Assembly: GCA_959347315.1 (NCBI GenBank)
Contig: OY365806.1
Span: 30,766,156-30,830,155, forward strand
Source: Bimastos eiseni
Lineage: Eukaryota > Annelida > Clitellata > Crassiclitellata > Lumbricidae
Reading direction: 5' to 3'
DNA: 64,000 nucleotides
The notes under the pieces were generated by a model, which was given only the letters and a program-made list of their open reading frames with translations, did not search any database and had not been told where the DNA came from. Made by a program: the position numbers and the translations under genes. Shown here in pieces: positions 48,801 through 62,100 of the stretch (position 1 is the first letter of the stretch; each line of letters opens with the position of its first letter).

Positions 48801-51800
48801 GTACGTGAATTAAATTCAAGTAAAGCAAAATGAGGCAAAGTGGTATAAGCAAGACATAAGGTAAGAGAAGAGACATTTCAAGCCAGAAGATATGAGTAAC
48901 ATATTCAAGTGAAGCAAAAATTCATTTCTTGTAAACCTCCAACAAGAGCACCTTGAGAATGCCTTGTCCACAGCTCAAATTCCCTTACACTGAGTTACAC
49001 TTGTGCAAACTCAAAAATGCCTGTCTTGCGGTTGAATGACTTAACAACGCGCCATGCATGCACAAAAGACCTCCAACCTCTGAATCTGTGTCCTTCTCTA
49101 GCCCTAGGGGGTTAGTTTTGGGGACCTCTTGAGTAGCTTACAGCAATCCCAAAGGGTTAATTTGGGGTTGAAGCAATCCTGTACAGAAGCTATTCACATC
49201 ACCAAGTGCAACCTTTCACTAACCTTTCGTTGAGTTGCCTCTCCCTGCCTACGACCTCAGTTGAGTTGGGATGTTCATTCTGCAGAAGCTGATTGGACAG
49301 CTGGTTGACGACCTCAACCTTGGCCGTATTTGTCTTCAACTCCTGGTCGAACGTATCGAAACGCGCCTTTAGGATCTCAACCTCCTCCACATCCTCTGTT
49401 GCAACCATCGTATGAAGCAGCTTCTCCTGTAACAGAAGTCAACGTCACATAATCTAATAAATTCAGGAATGTCTTGATCTATCTCTGATCAATTATGTGA
49501 GCAATCTCATCTCACAAAATCTCACAACAGCTATCAATAGCATCACAATTGTTCTATCACAATCTGGCGAGAGGATCTGAGAGGATGAAATATGGCGTGA
49601 AAGAGGAAATTTGGAGAGAGGGAGATATTTTGTCGCAAGACAAGTTGAGATTTAAAGACGATAGTTAACTCTAAATTGGATGCGTGCAGTATCAGTTCAT
49701 GATTACCAGGTACATACAAACAATGGACAAACACCTCATAGCATTGCTATAAAGAAGACTTAAACAAACATAATTTAAACAATTATTTCAGTTAAGCAGC
49801 AATCAGTCAATAGACAGGTCATGCACCTTAATAAAAGGACACCACAAAAGCTATTACATAATATCCAATAAAATTAGACGGACCTTTTCCGTGATCCACT
49901 GCTCCACACTGTCGGCCTCATTGTAGAGCTTGTAGAGCGCGAGAGCATCAAGCAGGCGCTGCTTGCGAATCTCAGAAAGTTCAAGGAGTTCCTGGTAGCG
50001 GCGGTCAATGCTACCCAGGCGACCAGTCACTTCGGGCGATTCTCGGTCCTGCAATAATCCAACAGCTCTTAATCAATCCCTAGTAATCAGACAATCAATC
50101 CAATTATTCAGTAATTCTATACACTGCTTTACTAATCAATCACTCAATTAACACTAAGCTAAACAACTGATTAATAATACGCAACCAAGCAGAAATTCAA
50201 GCACTAAATCAATATCGCAAAATCTATTAAACTGCTGATGAATCATAAGAAATCAGCAATCAATCATACAATTAAACATAACCAAAATCAATCAATAAAA
50301 CAATATTTATAAACTAAGTGACCACTGATTTAACTCAATAAATCAACTAGTCCGGTAAAATATTCTGTAACCAGACTTTGCGGCACTCAAACAGTACAAC
50401 ATTGCTAGAAGAAGCAACCACCGTGCTATTCCGTCTGTCTCTTTCTCTCAATACAGACCTGAACACTGAGGTCTCCTGCTTGATCATGAAGTCCCTTGAT
50501 CACATCTCCATACTTCTGCAAGTCCTCCGTTATTTCCTTAACATGAGAAGAGTTTAAATCAATTAATTTCAGTCCCATACATTTTCAATATGCACTCAAT
50601 GAACAGTAAGATGCAAAATTAGATATAAGTAACTAATTTCCAGCTAACTACAAAAGTGAAAAAAGTTCATTAATAAATCATAAGACACTTTAAGACTGAT
50701 TGACTGATTATGGAACAATCAACAATTCATTAAATCAATAGAAGAATTAGTCCATTCAGAAAATTATTAAATCCATAAATTAATCAAAACTATATAAACC
50801 TGAACTTCCTGAAGAGAGGAATTTCAAAATATGACTGTAAAAGCTACTCTTAGTTTCCAATAGTGTAACAAGGGATGTCAAAAGTAGGGCAAGGTCAGCA
50901 CCGGTACCAGAGTCTATTCTGAACAGGTCCCCACAAATCCCTTAATGGATGAGAAAAAAACAAGGCTTCACTGTACCTTGTGTTTCTTGACAAGAGACTG
51001 GGCACTGGCTTCATCGTGTCCAACATCCTCGCTCGACACGAGTCGAAGGGTATCCAACATCCACGTGTCCACATCATCAGCATCAGCAAAGAACTGTAGC
51101 AAAAAGCAATAATTACATGTACATTGTACAGCAACATAAAAAAATCAACTGACTGATGACTCATGCATTGTGATCACAAGACTTAAAGCCAATCGATGAG
51201 GGCTACATGGGCTCTTCACATCTCTCTGTTGCATGGTTTCACTCAGGAGATCACAAAATGAATGGAAAGACAAGAGGAGATATCACTACATCAACAGACA
51301 AAGACTGCCACTCACTCACTTATGATACCAAGTCAACATCACATATAGTTGGCCCCAAGAAATTCAAACATGCATTTGGTAAAAAATAGAATGAAAAAGA
51401 AAGAAAACCTAGAGCAGTAATTATAGTCCACAGTCTATATTTCCAACATAATATATTTCCTTCATAGGTGTGTCATGCAATATCCGATGGGTATGTCGTA
51501 ATACAACGAGCATGGTGTTGACCTCCGTTGTGTGTGACGTGCGATCTCCAATGGATAAATCTTGGTTTGCTCCTCGTATAATAAGATGACCCCCAACTTC
51601 GGACATTCACAATTTTAAAAAAGCTCAACTTATAGGCAAGCATATACGGTAGGTATCATGCAGGGGCGGTGATCCTGGGGGTCCAGAGGGTCAAGTCCCC
51701 CCCACCTTATACAGAGAGGGGACAACTTCTACATATGTGCCCCCACATTTCCTACTCCTCTCATTGGGTGTCCCCCACCTGTCAAGCGAGATCACCGCCT

Positions 51801-53069
51801 CAGGCATCATGCATTACACTTAAACAATAAGCTGTATTGTTTTTTCCAGTAGCTGTTAGAGCCTACTCGTTGCCAATGGAATAAGGGTACAGCAATTAAG
51901 AAGGCACAAAAGTTAAAAATCAAATTTCTCAGCTCAATAATGAATCCTTGGTTTCAGATAGCACACCGAGATTCGAATCCCAGAAAGCAGAACTCAGAGC
52001 TGGAAAACAAGGTCGGCACGCTGCCACCAGCCAGATTAAAAGCCAGCACTGAGCAGAACAACCGACCTGATGAAAGTCGACCGTTTCTGCCAGTCGTCTC
52101 TTTCGGTAGTCGGACAGTTCCATGAGGTTGGCCCACTGGCGCTCTATGTCATCAATCCGCTCCTGGATCTTTGGTGATCCAAAGTTCCCGGCCTTTATCA
52201 GTTCCTTGCCCACCAGAAGCTCTGATTCCAAGTGGACTCTGCGAGCATGGAGCTCATCCTCTGTACCCTACAACAGCAGCATTGACCCTGCACAGTCTCC
52301 AGCTGGACATTTTATAAGTCTTGCATATTTTAGTATCCTACATTTCCGTATTCCATGCTATATTTTTAAATGTAAAGATTTATATTAAATTTTCTGCATT
52401 TTATCTACTGGAGAATGGAACAGAGCTCAAATGGCATGATGAAAAATGGATCAGGTTGTGGTCATAAAGAGCATCAGATAAGAGATTACATTTTTTAATC
52501 TATAATAATGAATCCTTATTACTCTTCCTCTGTTTGCCAGTGTCAAGGCCTCTGCCCCATAATGATGATGTATGGAGCAGAGGACTGGACATTGACAAAA
52601 ACGAAAGCGGAAGGGCAATTGAAACAAACAGAAATGAGGCGGATAGTTGGAGTCATACTAAGTAATAGGAAAAGGTGTGGTCATCAGAAAGACACTGGGA
52701 GTGGCATGTGTTACAGACAAAGTACAGGAGGCCAGAATGACATGGTACAGTCATGCAGTGAGAAAAGAGGATGAAAAGCTGCATTAACAGAATTGTTAGA
52801 TAATATATCATCGGACACCAAAGTCAGGGATGACATAAGAAGAGGTGAGGAGGTATTGTACAACAGGACTTGAAACTTCTAAAGTTGAAGGAAGAGGATA
52901 CTGGTGACAGAAGCAAGTGGAACAGGAGGATCCATATGGCTGACCTCTGTGAGGGAGGGACTAATTAAAGCCTGAGGGAAATATAACTAAAGATGGGAAT
53001 AGATTGAAAATTATGTTTAAATTATTTTTCATACGTTGCTATGCACAACAAATATCAGGAATATATATC

Positions 53070-53104
<35 letters not shown>

Positions 53105-56100
53105 ATAGATATATAGCTAAAATAAGAGCATTACCATTAACTATTATTAACAACTACCTTTATTACCCTTTATAATACTCTTACTATATTTTCTTACCTA
53201 TTTCCTTCCAATAACTCTTCTATCTCTCACCCATTGCCCTAATTACTTCATTACTACACTTGCCATCTACAACGATTACTATATTGACCTTTAAACGCCT
53301 GTTAACTTTATCACACGAGGCTCACCTTGTGTTTGCTGACAAGCAGCTGGATACTTGTCAGGTCGTGGCCAAGGTCCGGCGAAGACATGAGCTGTTCCTT
53401 CTCACGAATCCAATTCTCCGTATCTGCCATGTCCCAGTAGAACTGCCAAAGTGTGCGTGACTCTCCAAGACGGCCGCGCCTTGCTGTCGCCAGCCTCAGC
53501 AACTCCTCGTACGCAGCCTCCAGATGCTTCTGCCGATCAACTACTATCTGCGGATCGCACGGCCGATAAGCTAGAAATCAAAAGAGATCATGTGCATCAA
53601 TCATCATAATTATTGGTAATAAACTGATAATCGTAAGTAAGCAGTAACTTTAAGAGTACAAGTGTCTAAAGCATCAACTGATGGTGCACTTCAATCAAGC
53701 AAATGTCAGGACAATACCCATAAAATAATACCCATAAAATAAAACCCATAAAATAAAACCCATTAAATAGAACCCATAAAATAAAACCCATAAAATAATA
53801 CTGTTGAGGCAGAGAGGGTAGTCTATGGTGGTAAGCCAACTCAAAAAGTGAGACCGCAATGAATCTAGAAACTTAGCTAGACATAGTCCAGTGATTGAGC
53901 AAAAACTTTGCCTGTCAAGAACAATATTTATACTAGCACCATAATCATATAACAAAACTATGATATAAGAGAAAATAGTCTTAATGATTGCAACTTAAAA
54001 CAACTACAAATTTGACCATAATGGAAAATTGATTACACAAAAGATAGAGAAAGACGATAGACTAACATATAGACTCCATAAACCTCCATAAACTTACAGA
54101 TCTATTACACTCTGTTAAAATAAAATTGATCAGATGACAAGATATTGTAAAGACTGGAAAAAATATTAGATGTAGTTGTGGTGGCCGATTGGTTAGAGTG
54201 GTTGGCCTGTAATGCGGAGAGTACAGGTTCGATCCTCATTCGCTCTAACCTGTAGGGACCTTGAGCAAATCTTTCTGCACAATTCCTCAGCAATATAACT
54301 GCACTTGCGTCATCGAGGTATGCGTGCACTTCCGAACTAATTGTAAGAAGGGCAGTACCAAACTACAGTCGTATCATATTGCCTAGAACAGAGACTGAAT
54401 TACTTAGCTTAGACAATGTATCAGACTAGAATGGATAACAATCAAGATTATGAAACTCACGTTGTTGGGTGTCGCCTCCCGCCTCAGGGAAATCACTGTC
54501 GACGAATCTCTGCGCCTGGTTGTTGACGTTTTTGACACGTTCTCCCACGATGTTGATGTCAGCCTCAAGCAGACTGTGCTTCTGAAGGAGATCCTCTACA
54601 CCCATCAGGTGCTTACCATAATCTTCTGAGCTCAACCGATTCTAAGTAGATTACAGTCACAATACTTTAGGCAACATATAGCACGAGTTTAACAATCTTA
54701 CACTGATCACTGAGTCCATGCCTTTTTATTGTTTATATACACATAAACGAATAAATGCATACATAAGCGTATCTTCTTGCTTTTTATTTCTCTCGGTTAA
54801 TGACCTCATTAGCCATTGGAGTTAAACACATGCCTCACTTCATTTATCCATTGGTTTCTTCCATCAGTATGTGGTTTCATTAACACAGTCTTGGTGGATC
54901 TGACTCCCAAAGAGTCAATCGGTCTTCGCTATGCAAGGATGTGTTTCTGTAATTCCATTTAAGAACCAATTCAAAAACCCGTTAAGACCAGATAAAATGA
55001 AACAGCCAGAAAATTGAGAGTAAATACCTTGATCTCATCCATCCATTCCAGAGTGCACATCATTTCTTCGAATACTCTCTGCAGCTGCAGCGAAAGATCG
55101 AGTCTCAGCTGCCGAGCACGCAACAACTCAAGCAGATACTGCCACAGGCGAAGCACATTGTCCTTCCTACAGAAGAAAACACGACACCCCTAAACATCTT
55201 GCACGACAAAAACCAGAAAATGAAATTGAATAATCTCAAAAGCTAGTTAGCGGAGTAGATTTGTCTCCACACAAATCAATTTTAAAGAGCTGATTTGTCT
55301 TAACACGATTCAATCTGCTCACAATTTAAAATATACCTCAGATAAAGTCACCTTCGAGCATAAGTTGTCCCCTAAAATTTGGATATGGAAAGGCAGAAAG
55401 TGAGCATGACCTGCCGACAGGTTGCTGTCAAAATTCTTTGCAAGTCAAAAGCTACAGAATGTAAAGGTTAAATGTCGAACATGCTGGAACAAAACAGCGT
55501 TCTAACCACATGCCCTCAAATATAGTCCAAGGCAAGATAATTACATCCACACCAACTCCATAATTTTCAAAACCAATTCCACTTTTAAACTGCTCTTTTA
55601 AAGCAGTATATTCACTCATATTAGTCAAGCATACCTTGCATTAATGCGTTCCGTGTCATGGTAGTTTTCATTTTCGAGTTCTTGTGCCACAGTGACCACA
55701 GCCTGTACTCTTTCCTCGTAGGCGTTGATGTCTGTGACGATGGCTTCGTGTTTCTTCGTTGCTGCCTCAACCGCTGCAAGGTCATAACCGAAGTTGTCCT
55801 GGGCAACGAGACGCTGGTTTTCACTTAACCACGCTTCTCGCATGCCTGCCTTACGGTCGAACCTTGCTGCCAGCTGCTCTAATTTTTCCTGCCTGAAGAA
55901 AGATATTAGAAGCAGGACATCTGTATAGAGTACTTGGTATGAATCCATATGCACCTCAATGTATGTAGGTGTGCACATACAATCATCAAAATACTATACA
56001 GGTCTTCAGATACAGATGCATACAGTAAATCTATCTAGGAATCTGATATATCCCAACATAATGTTTCACACATGCATACCAGTGTAACATATTTTTTGAA

Positions 56101-59100
56101 CCATAAGTTTGTATTTTAACCTGCCCATTTGGGTTTCCATAGCTCCGTACACAGACAAATTCATACAGATTACCCCAAGAAGCTGTCCAGCTTATGAATA
56201 TTCTTCCTTTTTCTTACTTCCTTTCTTTTCATGTGTTCTTTTACTTGTGAACTAGATAACTCGGGTATTACACTTTTTTCATTGCAATCAGGTTCACCGT
56301 CAATAATAGAGACAAGCAAATGCGAATATTTCCATTGGTGATTTGAATGAGATATTTAAAGATAAAACAGACCTGTAAATGGTGAGCTATTTGTTTCACG
56401 ATTGCATTTTATGACCAATGTGGCAAATGAAAGTGAAATCAGACATGTGACTTTCAACAATTGTAACCCAACTGGAGTTAGTTTTGAGAGATTATGGTAG
56501 CAGTATCAACAGCACCGCAAGCTGGTTTTCACTTAACCATGCTTCTCGCATGCCTGCCTTACACGCTCAAGTAAACAATATATAGAACATTTTAAATGAT
56601 AGTGAAAGCATAAAATTTAATGTAACAAAAGGTTATTTTTGTAGCAAGCATTTGCTCATAGAGGCCATATAGTTATTGCCAACATCACCTCACATGCTCA
56701 TACGCGTCTGATTGTCTGTATGAGTGTGCTGTACCCGCCTGCATGTGTAAGTTCAGTATTCTTTTTTAATTTGTTTTTTTGTGTCATTGTGTCTTATATA
56801 AAAGAGTGACATATAGTCTAGAAAATATGGTAAGACTGGAGCTACATAAATGCAGGCAAATTAATATTTGCGATTCCAGGTGCTCTAAAGTTTTTAGCCA
56901 TTTACAACAATCGCAAACAGGGTCGACACAGACCTGATCAGTTCCTCGCGTAGAGCCAACTCCCTCTCGTGTTCCGCTTTTTCTAGGTGGTCCCAGGCAC
57001 GGTTGATATCAGCGATCATCTTGCCCTCGTGGGGTGTATATGGCTTCTGGTTGTTTGCCCTCATCTTGCTCTGGATCGTAAAGAGAAGGATCTCCAATTC
57101 GCCCTTCTGAACAAATCTAGAACACAACCAACCATCTTTCAGATCATTTAGTCTTCATTAAAAAAAATTCTAATGGCAATGACCATTAGTAAATCTTCTA
57201 GAGTTTACTAACATCTAATTTTAATGAATTTTAAAATATTCTTAGTAAAATAGTCAATTAATTAATTCAAAAGGTTCACTCTAATTTCATAATTCCTGGA
57301 ATGGCCATCTCCACCTGGAGCTCTGGCTCTCTTCCAGGACCTTCTCTTGTATGTTCCTCTCATCTTAAAACGGTTCTTATTAGTCATGCTGGAGTTTGGA
57401 GCACCTCCAAGTAGCTTCTTGAAGGGGCGGCACTATATTACACCCCACAACATACTGAGGCCAATTCAGTTTTAAATAACATGGGAAGAGACTGGTTTCA
57501 ATTTGATTTGCAATTTTTTGGCATCGAAAACTTTTTCTCTTCTCAAAATCTGCAGAAATTATGGACAAAGTGCAGAAAGTTTTGCCTTGACTCACTGAAG
57601 GCATCTACTCACTAAAAAGAATTTGCAATGAGTCATTCTATTTCTGACAGGGTCTGAGACAATAAATCCTGCAAAATGTCTGAGCAAAGAAGTGAGCATC
57701 TAAAACAAAAAAATCTAAAGTACACACTTAGGAGGCTTTTCGACGTTGCGGTAGGTGTTGAATACGGACAACTGTTGCTGGACACCTGTCAGTGAGTTAG
57801 CGAAAACACGATCGTTAAGGTGTTCGATTGTCTGGCGGATCCACTCGAGAAGGTCAGAGGTCAGTGTATCATAGTTGTTAATCAGCTGGTCGTACTCACA
57901 GCATTGATTGATAACCTTCAGAACCCACATAAACACTGGTTAGGCAAGTCACTAAACCCAACGTGGTTGAAAATACTTAAAAAGCTATATGTATGTTGCA
58001 TAAAAGGTATTTGGTGTCTTAATGCTGCAGAACTGAGATGATAATGAGGTGCATATAGGTGTCTGGTTCTTTAGAGATCACAATTAAAACAACACACCTA
58101 AACCACTTAAACATAACATCTAACAAATCTCAAAAGTGCAAACCAAGATAAGTCACAAATGTCAGAACTATTTTCACAAAATTAGATCAGCCATATCAAA
58201 TTTTACTTCTATTGCTTACGCTCATAAATTCGAGTTCCAAAACGCCTCATAGCCTGATGCAGATCATGCCCAATTCAACACAACTGAACAACAGTGAACA
58301 TTTATTACAGAAGAGTTGTACCTTTCCGACTCTTCGTCCTTGAACGGACTCGGCCTTCATCTTGGAGAAGTAGTGGTAATACGTTACAACGTATGTGATG
58401 ATCGATTTCTCATCCGGATATTCCACATTCACATCTAAACACATGTTAAATCATGTAGAGCATGTCAAATCACGCACAAAGAAGGTCAGAATGCATAAAC
58501 AAATTACATCGATTCAAAACCTTCCAACTAGTCATTTTAACAACAATATTTATTGGGTGCCAGAGAAGGTATGGTTAAGTAAGCAATTCATGCAAATATA
58601 GCTCAGATAGGTGTTTGCCATTTTGGGTCCCTCTATTTGGAATAACCAATCTACCTTATATTCTCTGAAGGCGTTTATTTGTTTATTTTGCCCCGGGTTT
58701 ACATGCCGTCCGCCAAAGGTGCTATATTAATCTATGGATACGATATGTTGAGCTCATCTGAGTAGGGATCTTGAAGGGGTGCAACATAATTATTATTGAT
58801 TGATTGATGTTACCTTCGGCATCAAGCAGAGGCGTCAGTCCCAATTTGTTCTCTGCAACTGTGAATGCATTGTTCAGGTTGTGAACTGGATTAGCCTTGA
58901 CCAGCTGGTTGTACTCGACAAGGTCAGGCCTACAACAGCAATCAACTTCTATTTAGACATTTATTTAGCAACAAGTGTCCAAAGAGGCTGGGTCCCTGTC
59001 AGCACTGCATTGTCCTTTGAATAAATCATTATAATCACTGCTATGAAAGCCATCATTGTTGCAGTGAAAGTCTGGAAAAACACATTCTAGTTAAATACCA

Positions 59101-62100
59101 ATTGACTGACCATACGGCAGCTAAAAAAAATCATTTCTGTTCTATTATATTATCACCAAAATCATTACCATTATCATTGTATCATTACTTTTATCAGTAT
59201 CCTTGTCATAGTATTACTATTAATGTTTTCATTATGATCATTGTCCTTGCAAGGCTAATATTCTTGACCAATATTCCAAGCTATTTATAAGGTTATATGT
59301 GCGTGAACATGTGCGTGGTGTTCCAGTGTACTTATGCAAGTACATATGCATGTATATATGCAATTTATGTATGTATGTAGATATCTGCAATGGAATACGC
59401 AAAGAAACATAATATAGTAAGAACCTCCAAAACAATGGAAACATGGCTCTGTAACAAATCTAACCAATTCTAAACAACCAATAGACAAAAGCATTTCAAG
59501 GTAGCAAATGGTGACCTGTGCTTATGGATGAGTGCATTGAATGCCAGTCCATCTCTCCAACTTGTCGTGAAGTTTCGGACATTAACATTTGGATAACCTG
59601 CTGTTTTCATCTGACACCAGAGAAGCAGTGCATCTTTGGCTGACTTGGTTTCACTGCCCTCCACTTGCTCCACTGTAATGTCTTGGATCTGGAAGTAGCA
59701 AGGCCCACAAAATAAAGAATACAGACAGCATACAAATGGGGCACCATTTCACCTTTGATGTGAGCTTAATATGGTCTGTGCATGAGTTTATGCTTTCCAC
59801 TTGGTTCTCACATTGATGGGAAAGTGGGTATGTAATAAATTAGCTGGCTAAATTTTACTTTACCTTAACTAGCCTTACCTTACGATTACCCTACCTTGCC
59901 ATGGCTTATATTACCTTGCATAAATACCTAATATCATACTAATACATAAAGTACGATAACCCTATCATAATACCTTATGTTTCCTTGTCTTAACCTACCT
60001 AACCCGAATTTTCTTGCCTTGCTTTGCCTGATCTCATGCTTTACCATGCAAGAACTTACTCAACCTTGCCTTCCCTTCCTAAATATGTTTTATCTTGGCA
60101 TCTCTTGCACTGCATTCCCACGCCTCACTTTATGTCGACATAAAAATAATGGTAAACAAATTATAGAATGGAATAGACCTGGAATCGCAGGATGATTGTC
60201 CAGATGAGTCCAAGGGTGAGTCTGGGGTTGCCATCCACGATGTCGTGGGCACCAACATTCTCCAGATGAACCCTCTGCTCATTGAGAAACATCAGCGACT
60301 TGTCCACGTTCTCCAGGCAGTGGATCCGCATCTTGCCCTTGGTCGGATTCGGCTGCAATCAACCAATTCCACGCCATTAATCCTTCAGTCAATCAATAAA
60401 TTCTCTAGACAGTCAGTCAATCATCCTTTCACTTGATCAAACTTTCAGACAGACTCAATCAATCTGTCGATTGCTTCATCAGACAGTTAGTCATTCAGCT
60501 CATCAGTCACCCAGTAAATCAATCAATCTCCAAGCAATGATAACATCAATAAATAAGCAAATCTGTCAATCAATCATATGGTATGTCAGTCAAACGATTT
60601 AGCCAAGGTGTCAGACAGCCAATTTGTCCATGAATTGGTCAATCCGTCAATTAACTTATCAGACATGAAATCCAGCCTGAGCAATACAATCAAACCATCA
60701 TCCAATTAACCCCTACCCTCCATTGCTCTACCCACCTTAAAATTTCAAAAAATTTAATGTCACAATTTTAAGTGTTTTACTCTGAACCAAATTGTTACAG
60801 CCAGTGGCCACCTCGCATGCTATCACAAAGCTACTACTAATCTCCTGTTTAAATTCTAAAACTAGATCATATGCATAAACATACACAAAATAAAACATAA
60901 ATATAAATAGGCTGACAAGAAGAAACACACACACACAGGGAATTCAGCAGATGAACACAGATCATTTGTAGGAATCAATGGCCTTCTTTCAGTCTAATTG
61001 GATAAAATATTCTATTAAACAGTTCCAAACATTAAAATGCTCAGTGACAGCAAAAAAGGCCATGACCCACATTCCAGCAACAACTGCTCATTGGCCAATA
61101 AATAACCAACCAGCAACCCAGACACTCAGTCTGCTACCACACCCAGCCACAAAGCAAAGCTGATGATGGACTGAATAAGGAGGGAGCGACCTGTAAATCT
61201 TAATTCAGTATTAGACCTTTAAATAAGACCAGATCTTGCAAGAAGGTGTGCAAATGTGTGTTTTCATGTGCATGTGTATATGTGTAGTTGAGCAATTTAT
61301 ATAGGTTCATTAGGAAACTCTTAAAAATGCCAAAATATTACAAGATAGAACAATATAACAAGATGCAATACAGGCTGAAAAAGTGAAACTGTTGCTGAAG
61401 CAGTTTCTCCATGCACAGGCATTCACATTTTCCCAATATGTCTGTCAGGTCAAGCACTTGGGGTACAATGCAGTCTGTCGTCGTCTGAACGCAACCTAAC
61501 CCAATCCCTTTCCCATTTTTGGCATCACTGTCAATTGTTATCTTTGGGAGATTATACTTTAGCTGACCAAACAAGCATTGTGTTTTCAGGCAGACATTTT
61601 TGGATTAGATTCCAAAAGTGTAAATATCATATTCTTGACCATTTCCCCCACACTTCAGTTTGAAGTGCAGATCAGTCTTGCTCTGATCCGTACTAACATG
61701 ATCTGATCCATACTAACATGATCTGATCCATACTGACATGATCTGATATACACTGACATGATCTGATCCATACTAACATGATCTGATCCGTACTAACATG
61801 GTCTGATCCATACTAACATGATCTTATCCATACTAACATGATCTGATCCATACTAAAATGATCTAATCCGTACTAACATTATCTGATCCGTACTAACATG
61901 ATCTGATCTGTACTAACATTATCTGATCCATACTAGCATTATCTGATCCATACTAACATTATCTGATCCATACTAACATGATCTGATCCATACTAGCATG
62001 ATCTGATCTGTACTAACATGATCTGATCCGTACTAACATGATCTGGCCCATACTAACATGATCTGTCCAGACAAACATGATCTGGTCCATACTAACATGA

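Noticed and set aside
54178..54240. tRNA gene
   Set aside because: Boxes A and B are present but no proper acceptor-stem pairing, and a second copy with the same non-tRNA body shows that it is a SINE.
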